Shown here: positions 34,700 through 45,104 of the stretch, in pieces
How the letters are laid out: every line of letters begins with the position of its first letter
How positions within the stretch are numbered: the stretch's first letter is position 1
Made by a program: the position numbers and the translations under genes
From: Phytophthora sp. 'mugwort'
Taxonomy: Eukaryota > Oomycota > Peronosporomycetes > Peronosporales > Peronosporaceae
Reading direction: 5' to 3'
Assembly: GCA_033558025.1 (NCBI GenBank)
Contig: JAUCEF010000001.1
Location: 2,294,001-2,358,000, forward strand
DNA: 64,000 bases
Notes under the pieces: generated by a model
The model's database searches: none
The model's input: only the letters and a program-made list of their open reading frames with translations
Told to the model about the DNA's origin: nothing

Positions 34700-35656
34700 C
34701 CGTTGAGATCATCTGTCGTGGCTGATAAAGTGGTTGGTGCAGTGGCTGGTGTCGTGGCTGGTGCTGGGACTGGATGCATTAAGGCCGCACTAGCGTATAG
34801 AAATGCTTTGACGTCGCATTCCAACGAGATCGGTAGACTACCTGAACGCTGTAGTTTTCCTTGTGGAAGTACCCAATCTGGAAGTTCGTGCTGCCTTCGT
34901 ATCGCATGATCTGCTCCACCCCATACTGTAGGGTCAGGAATGTTTTGTTCAGCGTTGGCGCCGAGGTATCGTCGTCGCGAGCTGGACTTCCTTGATGAAG
35001 TCGTCGTCGGTCCTGGGCCGTTTCTGCGACTGCAGGGACTGAATGCTAGCGATCAATCCCACGTCCAGACAATTAAGATTTGGGTTTCGTGCGGATTGAT
35101 TAAGAGGGTGCATCATCTAGCCATCACTGCATCCGGCCGCTATCACTTCAGCATCATCTGCGTGAACGTGGGGGTTTGAGTTATCTGGTTGTAGTCGAAT
35201 GGGTATGTGTTCTGGTTCCTTGGGCCACTTGGCCTTGATAGCGGGTATCACATCATTTATCAGCATGAGGCGATAATATCTTGCGTGATCGACACAGGTT
35301 GCAGCTCTTCGGCGCCAGTGGGGCGGTTGACGCTCTCGCGCTGCGTCACGTAGGCTTCCACCAACGGTCAGAATGCCTACTTTTTTTTCCCAATCGACAA
35401 AGAGGTGCGCAACTTGCACAGAGGAACAAAACCTTCTTAATGTGTCGCTTGATCTGGACAAACTGGACTGGTGAATTTCATTTGATACATCGTCCTTGTC
35501 CGTCAGGACGTACATTATCTTGTCCACCTTCTTAACGAAGAACCACTTCTGTTCAAAATGCACAACATCGTACATCGGGTCGAAGAAGTGACCCCGTCCC
35601 TGGTTCGCAGCACACGATTCAAATAGTATTACATACGCGGCCTTGTGCGTTGTCAT
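34700..35656 (-). pseudogene. Tc1-like transposase remnant with altered catalytic motif
   Basis: The minus-strand frame has MYDVVHFEQKWFFVKK (about 35530-35580), where family members have VDEKWF, so the first catalytic Asp is gone. LINDVIPAIKAKWPKEPEHI and RLQPDNSNPHV (about 35165-35265) correspond to the second Asp region. Frame-shifted C-terminal pieces (RPRTDDDFIKEVQ near 35000) follow. An enzyme with the first Asp lost is not expected to cut DNA. Confidence 0.75.
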
Positions 35657-35833
35657 GAGTAGTGAACGAGCCCGCCTCTGTGCACGCCGTAGGTATCCTT
35701 TTTTGGTCAGCCACGAAGCAGGTGGGGCTCGCGTTCGTCGCTATCAGCTACGTCCGTTGATCCTCTCGTTCGGCAACAGGTACTTGATCTACGCGCGCAC
35801 ATAGTTCTCTGTTGGAACAGTAGCGTCGCAGAC

Positions 35834-36085
35834 TGTTGAAAATTCGTCAATATGACTCTAGTTCAAGAAGTCGGACTTCAAGGAGAAGCAACGCGCTCGC
35901 GTCAGGCGTCAAGGCGAGGGACGACACATAGGTAAGGGAGGCAGGAGTGAGATCGAGGCTGGGCGACGTCAAAGCACAAGAGGGGCCGTAGGAACTAACT
36001 AACTTTCATCAATCGCTTTCAAATTCTCCATCAAGCAAGCAAGCAACCGAGCAGCCGAGTCTTCTTCTTCGCCCTAGGTTCAACA
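35834..36085 (+). repeat. Putative 5' LTR of copia element 1
   Basis: It begins TGTTGAA and ends TTCAACA, a perfect 7-bp inverted end with TG...CA termini, 252 bp long, directly before the gag start ATGAGTAACCC (36090). The element is cut off downstream, so no second LTR exists to confirm it. Confidence 0.65.
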
Positions 36086-38875
36086 GATTATGAGTAACCC
36101 AAACACGTTCGTGACGAGATTCGCAAGTTCGATGGCACGGGCTATTGTTTGTGGGCGCGCCATCTTCAGGTGTACCTCGTGATTAAGGAGGTGTGGACAG
36201 CGATGCAGTTCCCTACGCTGACGGCTGACCAGCTGGGAAAGGAGAAGAGTCGCCGCCGGAGAAACCTCTCCACAAGATGATGATGCAGCACAAGTTGGCC
36301 ATGACGATCATCCTGACAGCCCTGATGGACGACATCGTAGCGGAAGTCGCCGGTCTGGGGAATCCGATGTTCGTGCTCAACACGCTGAAGAGCACATATC
36401 GTCACGTGTGTGATACTACGGTAGGGGAACTCAAACGCAGCTATCTGTCTCGCTACCTCGATGTTGAAGGCGACATGCTGGCACACATCCATGATACGCG
36501 TGTGATGTTGGCCGATCTCGCCTGTTACAAGGTGGTCATGACGGATGAAGAGAAGCTGAGAAATTTTCTGCAGTCGCTTGGGCCATTGGAACGGGTATAT
36601 CTCGGCATTAGAGGCTAGCCAATCTCTGGAACAGATGCTTCTCAAGGCAGTGGCAGAAGCGAGACGTCGCAATGTGCAGCCTAACCGTGGACAAGGCGGT
36701 GGTACGGCAACTATCCGATTTGGCAGTGCGTTCACCACGGTGGGAAGTGGCAAAGGAAAGCGGAAAGGAAAATGCTTTCACTGTGGGAAGCCAGGGCCAC
36801 TACAAGTACGAATGTCGCGAGTTGATAAAGAACACGGACACGAACAGGAGCACTGGTCACCGCGTCAGCGACGATCAGACCAGCAGTAGCGACACTGAAG
36901 AAAGCGGATTCTCTTTTCAGGTCGAGCCGTTGGGGAATGGCGATGGGGATCTGTGGATCATTGACTCGGGTGCGTCGAGTCACATGACCGGAATATCGAG
37001 TGTCTCACGAATTTGAAAGAGCTGCCTCGTGAAGTTACAGTGATCACGGCAGGCGGAATGCGCCTCAAGGCGACCCAGCGTGGAAGGGCAGAACTGGTGC
37101 CAAGTGATGGTACCGTTCGTGCTGAATGATGCCCTGTACATGCCTGGTCTGCAGCGCAATCTCATCAGTTTGGGTAAGGCTGATCAAGCAAAAATGCGCG
37201 CGGTGTTTAACAGCGGGAGCTGTGTGCTGAGCCGAGGTGACTCGCGTCTGGTGGCGTCGCGCAATTCGAGTGGACTGTATGTGCTGACAGCGAAGTTTAC
37301 CGAGGCAATAGCCTACAAAGCAGCTGCGGGGGTGGAAAGCATTTCTTTGTGGCACGAGCGGCTGGGTCATTTGAACATACGGGACCTCATTAAGATCTTA
37401 AAGGTTAACACAATTCCCTGGTCGGAATCGACGAGGTTGGAATGCCGTGTGTGTGCAGCAGGAAAGCTGACTCGCCGGCCATTCGAGCCCAAGCAGCCAC
37501 GTGTTTTGAAACGAGGTCAAGCCATCCTGTCTACTGGCTACGTCGGACCGATGGAAACCACGTCCCATGATGGCTTCACTGGCATGGTCAGAATCGTGGT
37601 AGAGCCATCCCACTTGGCAGCTGTCTTCCCAGTGAAGGACAAGAACTACACGCCCCAGCTGCATGCGACCCGCATTGCATCGGATTGCCGAAGAGCCATC
37701 GCCGAGTTCTGTAACGAGCAAACGTTTGCTCAGGAGTTCAGCATGCCGTACACGCCAGCAAAACGGCAAGGTGAGCGCAGCAATCGTGTGGTTGTCGAGA
37801 TGGCAAGAAGTCTTTTGCAAGGACCTGGAATGTCGAATCGGTTATGCAGTGATACCGTTTTGGCTGCGGCCTATCTGCGGAATCGCTGCCCGACAAAGTC
37901 ACTAGGAGGGAAGACGCCAATTGAACTGCTGACTGGGTCACCACCTGCTCTCGGAAAGCTGCGTGTCTACGGATGTTAAGCGCAAGTTCTGGTGCCGGCT
38001 AATACGCGAAGAAAACTGGACGCCAAAACGCAAACGGGTGTTCTTCTCGGATATGGGGCTGGCGGTCAGTTTCGATTTTGGATTCCGTCTGGTGTTGGCT
38101 CGAGTGGACGAGCGGCGATTTCTCGCGATGCAGTCTTTTACGAATGTAAGGCAAAGAGCTCAGTCGAGCTGGACCTCTTAGATCAGGATCTGCGGGCACC
38201 AGCTCACACGACAGATCCCGTGGGGGCGGCACAACGAGTGGGAGCGGCAGAACCAGTTGAGATGCCGTCCCAGACAATGCCGACGTGTACATGCCAAGCC
38301 GCCGTTGCCTGCGCTACCTAGTTCACCTGAAGACATCCAGACTTGGCCTGAACCCCGCTCGGAGAAGCGCTCGGTTCGGCGGAGCAAGCGCGTGACAAAG
38401 AAGAGTGCTCGTCGACTGGATTTCGAAGAGTCTCGTGCTGCTGAGGAAGTCGTAACATTTGCAATCGATCAGGACCCTGCTACACTGGAAGAAGCCATTG
38501 CAGAGAAGTGGCGACAGGCGATCGAGAAGGAGCTGCAAGAACTTAAGGAGAACATGACCTACGAAGAAGTGACGCCCCCGGCCGACGTGAAACCAGTGGA
38601 GCCCAAATGGTTGAGTCGCCGAAAGACGCACGCAGACGGCTCTTTGGAGAAATACAAAGCTCAGCTAGTTGCGAAGGGGTTTACACAGCGCTTTGGTGTA
38701 GATTACACCGAGACTTTTAGTCCAGTCGTTCAGCACGACTCCATTCGCATGGTCCTGGCGGTGGCAGTGCAGCGTAAGTGGCGGCACCAGCCACTTAATG
38801 TGGAAACGGCATTTCTGAACAGCCCACTGCAAGAAGTAATCTACATTATTCCCCCCAACGACTGAAGGGCAAGAA
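35834..38875 (+). mobile_element. Ty1/copia retrotransposon 1, 3'-truncated and frameshifted
   Basis: The order is gag, protease, integrase, RT, the copia order. Gag starts at 36090 (MSNPNTFVTR) and breaks early. A CCHC knuckle (CFHCGKPG, then HYKYEC in the next frame) is near 36775-36825. The protease has WIIDSGASSHMTG near 36952-36990. The pre-integrase HLN motif (LWHERLGHLNIRDL) is near 37350, followed by a worn integrase core to 37978. RT begins around 38480 (EAIAEKWRQAIEKEL), with KAQLVAKGFTQRFGVDYTET and NVETAFLNSP near 38800. The sequence leaves the element at about 38875, before the RT catalytic YVDD, RNase H and 3' LTR. Confidence 0.92.
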
Positions 38876-40611
38876 TTTACAATGCTCAACTCCCCAAAAC
38901 CGAGACGTTGTATCAGACAGTAGTTTAATAAATTGTATACTTAGCTTTTGTATGGACCGATACAAATTTGACGTCAACTGGGGATTCGAACCATCCTATC
39001 TTTCCTGCACAACTTTACACAGGTTGTGTGCAGGTTTACATAAGCGTGCAAGGAAGTTGAACTTCAAGAATACGAGGACTTAAAGGACGTTGTGTGGAAC
39101 ACATACTCCTATCGGAATTAGAGGGTGTTTTGCGCGCCACTCGTTTTTGGTTCATTCCATAATCCCCCCCCCCCTCGCTCCGGTCAGATGCCCCGGCATG
39201 GCGTTCCAAGCTCGCTGGAGAGAGCCCAAGCGCGCAGGCTGGACATCCAAGCCCCCTGGTGGACTGTCGAACGATTTCTTCTACATCAAGCCCAGCAAGA
39301 CGAAGAAAGACGTGCGCGGCGATGACTGCTTCGAAGGCGAGCTCGAGTCAATGGCGTGTTTGGATCGGCTGGACCTGGTAAACTCGGATTTGGCTGATGG
39401 GTTATGTATCTTACAAGTTGTTCCTATGTTGTAAGACGAGCTTCAAGGGCAGAAGCAAAAGGACAGTCAAGCATACTCGGACGCCATTGCCGCGCAGAAC
39501 CACCCGAGAACCAGCAAAGAGATACCGAATGGTACGTGGTAAACGGCTTGTATTAAGCGCATTACGCTGCTGCTGATATCGTGTATCCTACAGAGCCGCC
39601 CGAAGCTCCAGTGCTTTTGCGACTTTTATATGTTATCTGACCATCGTGTTTACCACATACATCCCCTAGAACCCCCCGGCGGAAATCGTGAGCTAAGTGC
39701 TACGTCTTCGCACGTAATGATCGATGGCTAAAGCGCGGCAAAGTCACAGGGTGGCGACAGGGCTGTCCAATAGAGCACAACTGGTAAGCGGGAGGTAGTG
39801 GCTTTGCCGTCGTTTTGGATGGGAGCTTATCTCGGGTTGTATATGTGCTCCACCATCCCAGCGTAACCTCAACGGTGACTTCGTCGCTGCGGTTGATGAT
39901 GGCAGCAGTGACGAAGGGCCCGAGTCTGCCTCGGACGACAGGGAACTAGCGATTAGTTTGGCGGTTCCCGATCGCACGCACGAAGACGTCGAAGAAACTA
40001 AGGAAGATGAAGTTCCTTCCAGTCGTCCAAACCCAGGCCCGTATATCGTGTATATACACGTTAAGGATACATGTTAGAAATCTTATCGTGTATTCGTAAG
40101 TTGCATCAGGCGCTTTTGCGGAGGATCCAAACATTGTCAGTCCTGGTGACACTGGCACTACGCAACACTAGATTCCGACGGCGAGTTCGATGGGAGCTCT
40201 GTCTACGGCGACGTTGATGATCTCGACTGGGTTAAACTTGATCTGGCTCCGATGACGAAGCAACGACACCGACCGACCTCATCTTCGACCCCGCACTGGT
40301 CGATGCAGCGGGTGGATGCTGTGGCTTATGGTGCAGTGACGGCAGGCGTCTTGACGGCATGCAGGTGGCTGTGTGGATGGTACCCCAGCTCAAGACCCCA
40401 TTTCCATATATTGGACGAACTGTATGAGTCTAGGCCCCATGTATGGATTCACGAAGAGTTTCCTGGCATCTACGACGGCGAACATGGACCTACGATTGCC
40501 GCTTTAAACGCGGGGTCTACGCTCTTGGAGCGTTCCAGCGCTTCGTCTACTGGGGGAAATTGTGGAGATGAGAAACGATTACCTTGATGATAACTTAGGC
40601 GCGCGCATGTA

Positions 40612-42485
40612 CCGTATTTGTCGGATCGAATGATACATTCGGCTCAAGTGATACATCGATACATAAGGGAGACACCCCTTCTGATGGACATCAAAACATC
40701 CAACAATTTAAAGTAAAAAGAGAATATCTATTATGACGTTCCTGGGGGACAACAGCATCTTGCGGAGGTAGCAAATGCGTTTTGAATCTGCCGCTCGCAT
40801 CGCGCGAAGGACCACTGGGATATGGTTTGCCTTTCTAAAGCCGCTAATAATGGACTTACTGACCACCTGTTCTCAAGCCTTACCGATAATATGAGATAGA
40901 AGTAAACGTCGCTCGCTCGCGTTTCTAGAGAGGTCGTGGTCCCTGTGCCATTCGAGATACAGATCCCTGAGCATATTCGGCGTTAGTAGTTAAGAGAAGT
41001 CGAACAGCAAAAATGAGCGGAACGTACTGTATCTTGCTCTTGAAGGAGTGCATTACACTCACGTCCATAGGCTGACTGAACCCAGTAATCCCCGGAGGGA
41101 TATACTGCACCTTCGTGCAGCAGATCTCCTCAAGGTGCTGCTTCACGCTCCCATCTTATGGACTCACAGACTATCCAGCATTATCATACGGCACCCTTCA
41201 ACCGATGATGTCCATATCTAGTAAGCCATAACATCACACTGGTTGTAAGTAAAACATTTCGATCAATAAAACATTTGTGAAACTGCAATACAAACCTCCT
41301 CAATCCATTTCATCATTGTAGCGTGGTCACACCACGCCTTTTGTTGGGTGGTGTGAACAACACTGGGGTGGCCTCGTTGGGGTTGGACACTTCTGTGTAC
41401 ACGTCTGCTCCTGGGACGCCGGAGAATACCACAAACGCGCGCATGGTTTTGCCCAACGCAGACGCGCAGAGAAACCCACTACAGCGAGCACCATTGTCTC
41501 CCATCCCTTGCACGACGTTCTTGGCGCCACGAACGTCGATAGTCAAACGACCAGGATTGTCGATACAAACACCTGTTTGGTCCATGTTGAAGAGACCGTC
41601 GTACCGCATTGTTTCTGTGTAACACGGCGGAAAGAACCTGTCCTATTCAACTTCAACATTTATTGTTCTTGAGAAGACGTCAGCAATTTCCTATTTCGTA
41701 CCAATAATCAAATTCAAACCAGCCAAAAAAATAAATATAGTCAGCCAGTCACAATAAGAAAAGTTGAAGTAAAAATGCACCTGCATGTCAGCTCTACGCA
41801 TGGTACTCTTATGCGTGATGCGGCGGACCACCAGCTTGTTCCGCTTTAAAAAATCGAACTGTCCAGGGCAGGAGGGCACAACGCGTTCTTTATGCAGAGA
41901 ATGCTGCATCAGACTTGCCAATCATCAGCATGATGCACTTCATTGTGACGCATAGGCCTTTTGTCTGCCGCATCAAAAGGATCCATTTGAGTAAACTACA
42001 GATACATTAATTAAACAGAATTAAGACGTCGAGATAGCATTCGCATAGCATCATACAACATGTATTACCGTGCTTCCAGCTCAGGATAGAGGATGTAACG
42101 GGAGTTGTTAGGCTCCGACAACTTAAAGTACTTGTTAGGTGCTGTTGAGGCAGCTTCCTTTAGCTCAGCTGCGTCCTTGTGCCACCTGTATATAGTAGCA
42201 CGGGTGACGTGAAAGGTGGCAGCAGCTTCCACAGCGGAGAGCTCAAAAAGCGCGCTCTACAATGCCAGGTTAGTTTCTGTAAACGAAAGACAATGGCAGG
42301 CGACATCCGTACCTTATACTTCTTCTTATTCTTGTTCTTCGGCCTGCGCGGCATGCTGGACGTGTCGATGTGCGGGACGGGTGCCATTGCGCGGAAAGCG
42401 CTACTCACGAAAAAAACTAATGACGTTTTACTTTTGACTTGGTTTCAGCCAGTAATTTTTATCTCACTCGATCCGACAAATATGG
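40612..42485 (-). mobile_element. pogo-like DNA transposon with terminal inverted repeats and TA target duplication
   Basis: The ends CC(G/A)TATTTGTCGGATCGA match at 21 of 25 positions in inverted orientation (40612-40636 and 42461-42485). Each is flanked directly by TA (40610-40611 and 42486-42487), the target duplication expected of the Tc1/mariner/pogo superfamily. The element is 1874 bp and holds a transposase remnant on the minus strand. Confidence 0.85.
40925..42395 (-). pseudogene. pogo-like DDE transposase remnant inside the element
   Basis: Minus-strand pieces are a start region (MPRRPKNKNKKKYKVR, near 42340-42354), a helix-turn-helix (FHVTRATIYRWHKDAAEL, near 42160-42210) and a DNA-binding block (DFLKRNKLVVRRITHKST, near 41800-41850). 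The catalytic start GLFNMDQTGVCIDNPG lies near 41560-41605, ASALGKTMRAFVVFSGVPG near 41420-41460, and the late region VQYIPPGITGFSQPMDV near 41060-41110. The second catalytic Asp strand falls in the damaged part. Introns cannot be told from decay here. Confidence 0.75.
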
Positions 42486-43189
42486 TAAGCACATCATCCC
42501 AAGCACCAAGCTCAACAGCAAAAGCGAACAGCTTTTAAAGCTCAAACCCCACAGCAAAATCAAGACAATTTTGAAAAAAACTCGGACAGAGATCTGTGCA
42601 TCTTTATTGGGCTTCTCATTGCGCGGACAATTGCTCCTAACAAGGAGAAATTTGCTCATCATTGGAAACTATGGACGAGGAGCCATCCCCCATGGGTGCT
42701 TTGGTAGATTCGAGAACCGTGTCGATTTGAGCACGTTTCGTGGAATCTACACTTCAGCAGCAACGCGGATGTTCAACATACTACTGACCGCGCCTGGAAA
42801 TTCGCCCGGTCATTGACGCGCTACAAGAAACTTTCCAGAGAAACTTCATCCCCCTGTCATGGTGTTTGGCGAGGCGATGCTACCGCCGACTTCACCTTTC
42901 AACAAGATGCAGGCATTGATAATCGTAAAAAGCGTGGTGTTGTAATATCGAACCGGCAGTGCCAAGACAATGAAAATTCACATCATCGCAAACTGTTTTG
43001 AAACTCATTACTTTTTTGTGTATTGTACTCAATGGTGATAATTTTCTTTGCTTAGATGAAGGCACTGTAGCGTCAATGGGCTGAATACCAAAAAAATAAT
43101 CTGAATCACACCGGAAAAATACGAACAACCTCGTGCAAATCCACGCAACCTTGACATAAAGTTACAATTCTTTGAAAGTTCTGCTGGCA

Positions 43190-43817
43190 TGGACGCACAG
43201 GCGCTGTTGGCGTCGCCAATCGGTTGACTCTGGTGCATCAGCGTCAGAAGCTGAGAACTCAGACACGGAAGGCGACATTCATGAAGGCATCGGGAGAAAA
43301 GCGAAGCAATACCCTGGGAAAGATGACAACGGCTACAGTCATTTCAGACGGTATGTACGTTCGCCTTTTCCTGGTGTTGGCTAGCACTAGTTGAACTAAA
43401 TTTGTTGACGTGTAGGGCTTTCGTCGCTGTCAAAGGCATGGCGCATATTGGAGACTATCTTGGCGCTCGGAACTCCATGACTGCTGAAATTGCCGAACTG
43501 ACAACAGCATTTGAGAATCAGCAAGAGCAGCTCAGCAAACAGACAGCGAGCCTGCAGTCATTAATCGAATTGCTCAAGCAGCGCGAAACCGAAAGGTAAT
43601 TTCATTTATCCAAGCAATTACGTGGCTCTATCATTGTGCAAGGCTATTCCTCTTTGACGTCGCTCACGTGCTGCTTGTGTCTTGGGTTCGGGACCGTCAG
43701 TACTTGCCTCCTCAGGAGATGAACATCCCGCTTGCGACGTCGGTTGGGTTGGTGAGTAGCGTGGTGTCGTGGGTGTCGGCAACGTTGTGCAGCACCATGC
43801 TGGCCCCGATCCTGGAC
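43190..43817 (+). pseudogene. 5' fragment of an unidentified multi-exon gene (acidic region, coiled coil, membrane segment)
   Basis: MDAQALLASPI starts at 43190, then a one-base frame break near 43225. Exon 1 continues (SGASASEAENSDTEGD...) to 43350. Introns 43351-43415 (GTATGT...TGTAG) and 43596-43642 (GTAATT...GCAAG) separate exons 2 (43416-43595) and 3 (43643-43817), and phases fit exactly. Exon 2 is a coiled coil (ENQQEQLSKQTASLQSLIEL). Exon 3 has hydrophobic stretches (LFLFDVAHVLLVSW and SVGLVSSVVSWVSATLC). A good donor (GTAAGA, 43818) follows, but no next exon is visible before the HARBI1-like remnant. I do not recognise the family; it is probably a truncated copy of a gene elsewhere. 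Confidence 0.5.
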
Positions 43818-43984
43818 GTAAGATTGCTCACTTATTTGCTTCTCGTGAGCATTTCAAAATTCGAAAGCGTTTTTTTTTCATCGTGCGAATGTGCACTAAA
43901 TCACATTTTTCGGTTCGCTGTGATGAAATGTGTAGTTCCGTTGACTAGCAGTTAAGTCAAGCTCATATTGTCGGCTTTCATATG

Positions 43985-44562
43985 GCGTTAGCACTGTGTT
44001 CGATACAGTGTAGTCTGCATCCCCGAGTATTTAGGCAGCGTCACACTTTAGGTGCTGCCCAGATCTTCTTGACGATCCAGGATTCAGGACGCAAATCGAA
44101 CGAAATAAAACGCTGACTATGGTCGACTACGGCTTGCAAATTCACTGTTGGATATCCCTTTCGATAATACCAACCTCGTAGTTTGCAAACTGATCCAGCT
44201 GAAGTAAAGTTCATTCTAAGCTGGCAAAAACAAGTATCACGCCCGCACGCCGCTCAAATGCTTCATACTCGGCTGCCATTCATCTTGCGACGTCGGCAAG
44301 AAAATATGTATCGCTGATAGTCTTCCGCCATCGCTGTTAGCAACGGGTTGGTATCTTTGACTGCCGAGCTTTTAGAACTACCGAACGTTCTTGCCGTCTC
44401 GCGGAATCCACCCATGGAGTTCAGATAGAACAAAGGGACATAAATGCGCGTCTCGAACGAGTGCACGGCGTAGGCAGCAGGTGAAGTGGTCGAAGGGGAC
44501 GTAGCAACTTGCAGAGAAGACGGAAGCTCTTCTGAGTGAAGCCTAAGAAATTTTGAGACCAT
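43985..44562 (-). pseudogene. HARBI1-like (DDE_4) transposase remnant
   Basis: The minus strand starts with SFETRIYVPLFYLNSMGGFRE (near 44410-44470), the N-terminal helix region of harbinger-type transposases, then TFGSSKSSAVKDTNPLL. In a shifted frame it continues with NLQAVVDHSQRFISFDLRPES (near 44080-44140), around the first catalytic Asp. The remainder is unreadable by 43985. Confidence 0.65.
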
Positions 44563-45104
44563 TTATGGTAGACGGAATCCGCTAGCATGCGCGCCAATAT
44601 CTCGATCAGGGAGCGTGAGAACGTTGCTCTTATCTCTTGCCAGCCACGCAGACGACAGCGCTAACCGCAGCAATGCAAACCCCTGTAGCAGCGAGAAACG
44701 TTGCACCTCCGTCAACCCCCATGTCCATTCTTGCCGTCTCTCACTCTTGTTTCACTTGAGTTTGTTTCTGGAAGATTTATCTTCGCCATCGGTGTCGCTT
44801 TCGACACGCCCACCCGATCTGTGTCTCCGGTCGACACCGACAGCACAATATTAACCAATCACGTCGGAGAAGTTGTATGGCTATTGCAAGCGGCACATGC
44901 ACAGGTTACCGACACGAGACTCGAAGAGCGCAATCGCCGCAACCAGAAGGCCTCGGGTTTGGGGGGTTAAGTAACTCGAAGTTTCCCTATGTATTGTGAA
45001 ATTCTCAATACTTTGACGTTTTCCTAATTGAAAGTGCTCAATATTTATGTACTTAACACCACTGCGCTTCTGGTCCAAGAAAGCTATAGAAAAAGGGGGA
45101 GCTT
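44563..45104. other. Upstream region of SRP72, no gene recognised
   Basis: Short open frames are present but none resembles a protein. The sequence just before the start contains GCTCAATATTTATG (about 45028), a weak initiator-like match, and no TATA-like box. Confidence 0.35.

Larger units (their letters stand above)
39176..43010 (+). pseudogene. piggyBac-like transposase (DDE_Tnp_1_7 type), split by a pogo insertion
   Basis: Left part, 39196-40610: an N-terminal region (PPGGLSNDFFYIKPSKTKKD near 39260-39310) and a second block (YESRPHVWIHEEFPGIYDGE near 40424-40480, then GAFQRF in another frame). Right part, 42488-43010: FIGLLIARTIAPNKEK-like sequence near 42605-42660 and RFEHVSWNLHFSSNADVQH near 42725-42780, which are the start of the piggyBac catalytic domain. 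Between them sits a complete 1874-bp element (40612-42485). Both parts also have their own frameshifts, and the C-terminal catalytic and Cys-rich regions are not readable. Assignment to piggyBac is from motif resemblance. Confidence 0.6.

Noticed and set aside
34703..34909. Plus-strand frame rich in Val/Ala/Gly
   Set aside because: Antisense to the C-terminal part of a Tc1-like transposase remnant.
38976..38995. T-loop-like GGTTCGAATCCCCA (minus strand), possible tRNA
   Set aside because: The flanking bases do not pair into a T-stem, acceptor stem or anticodon arm.
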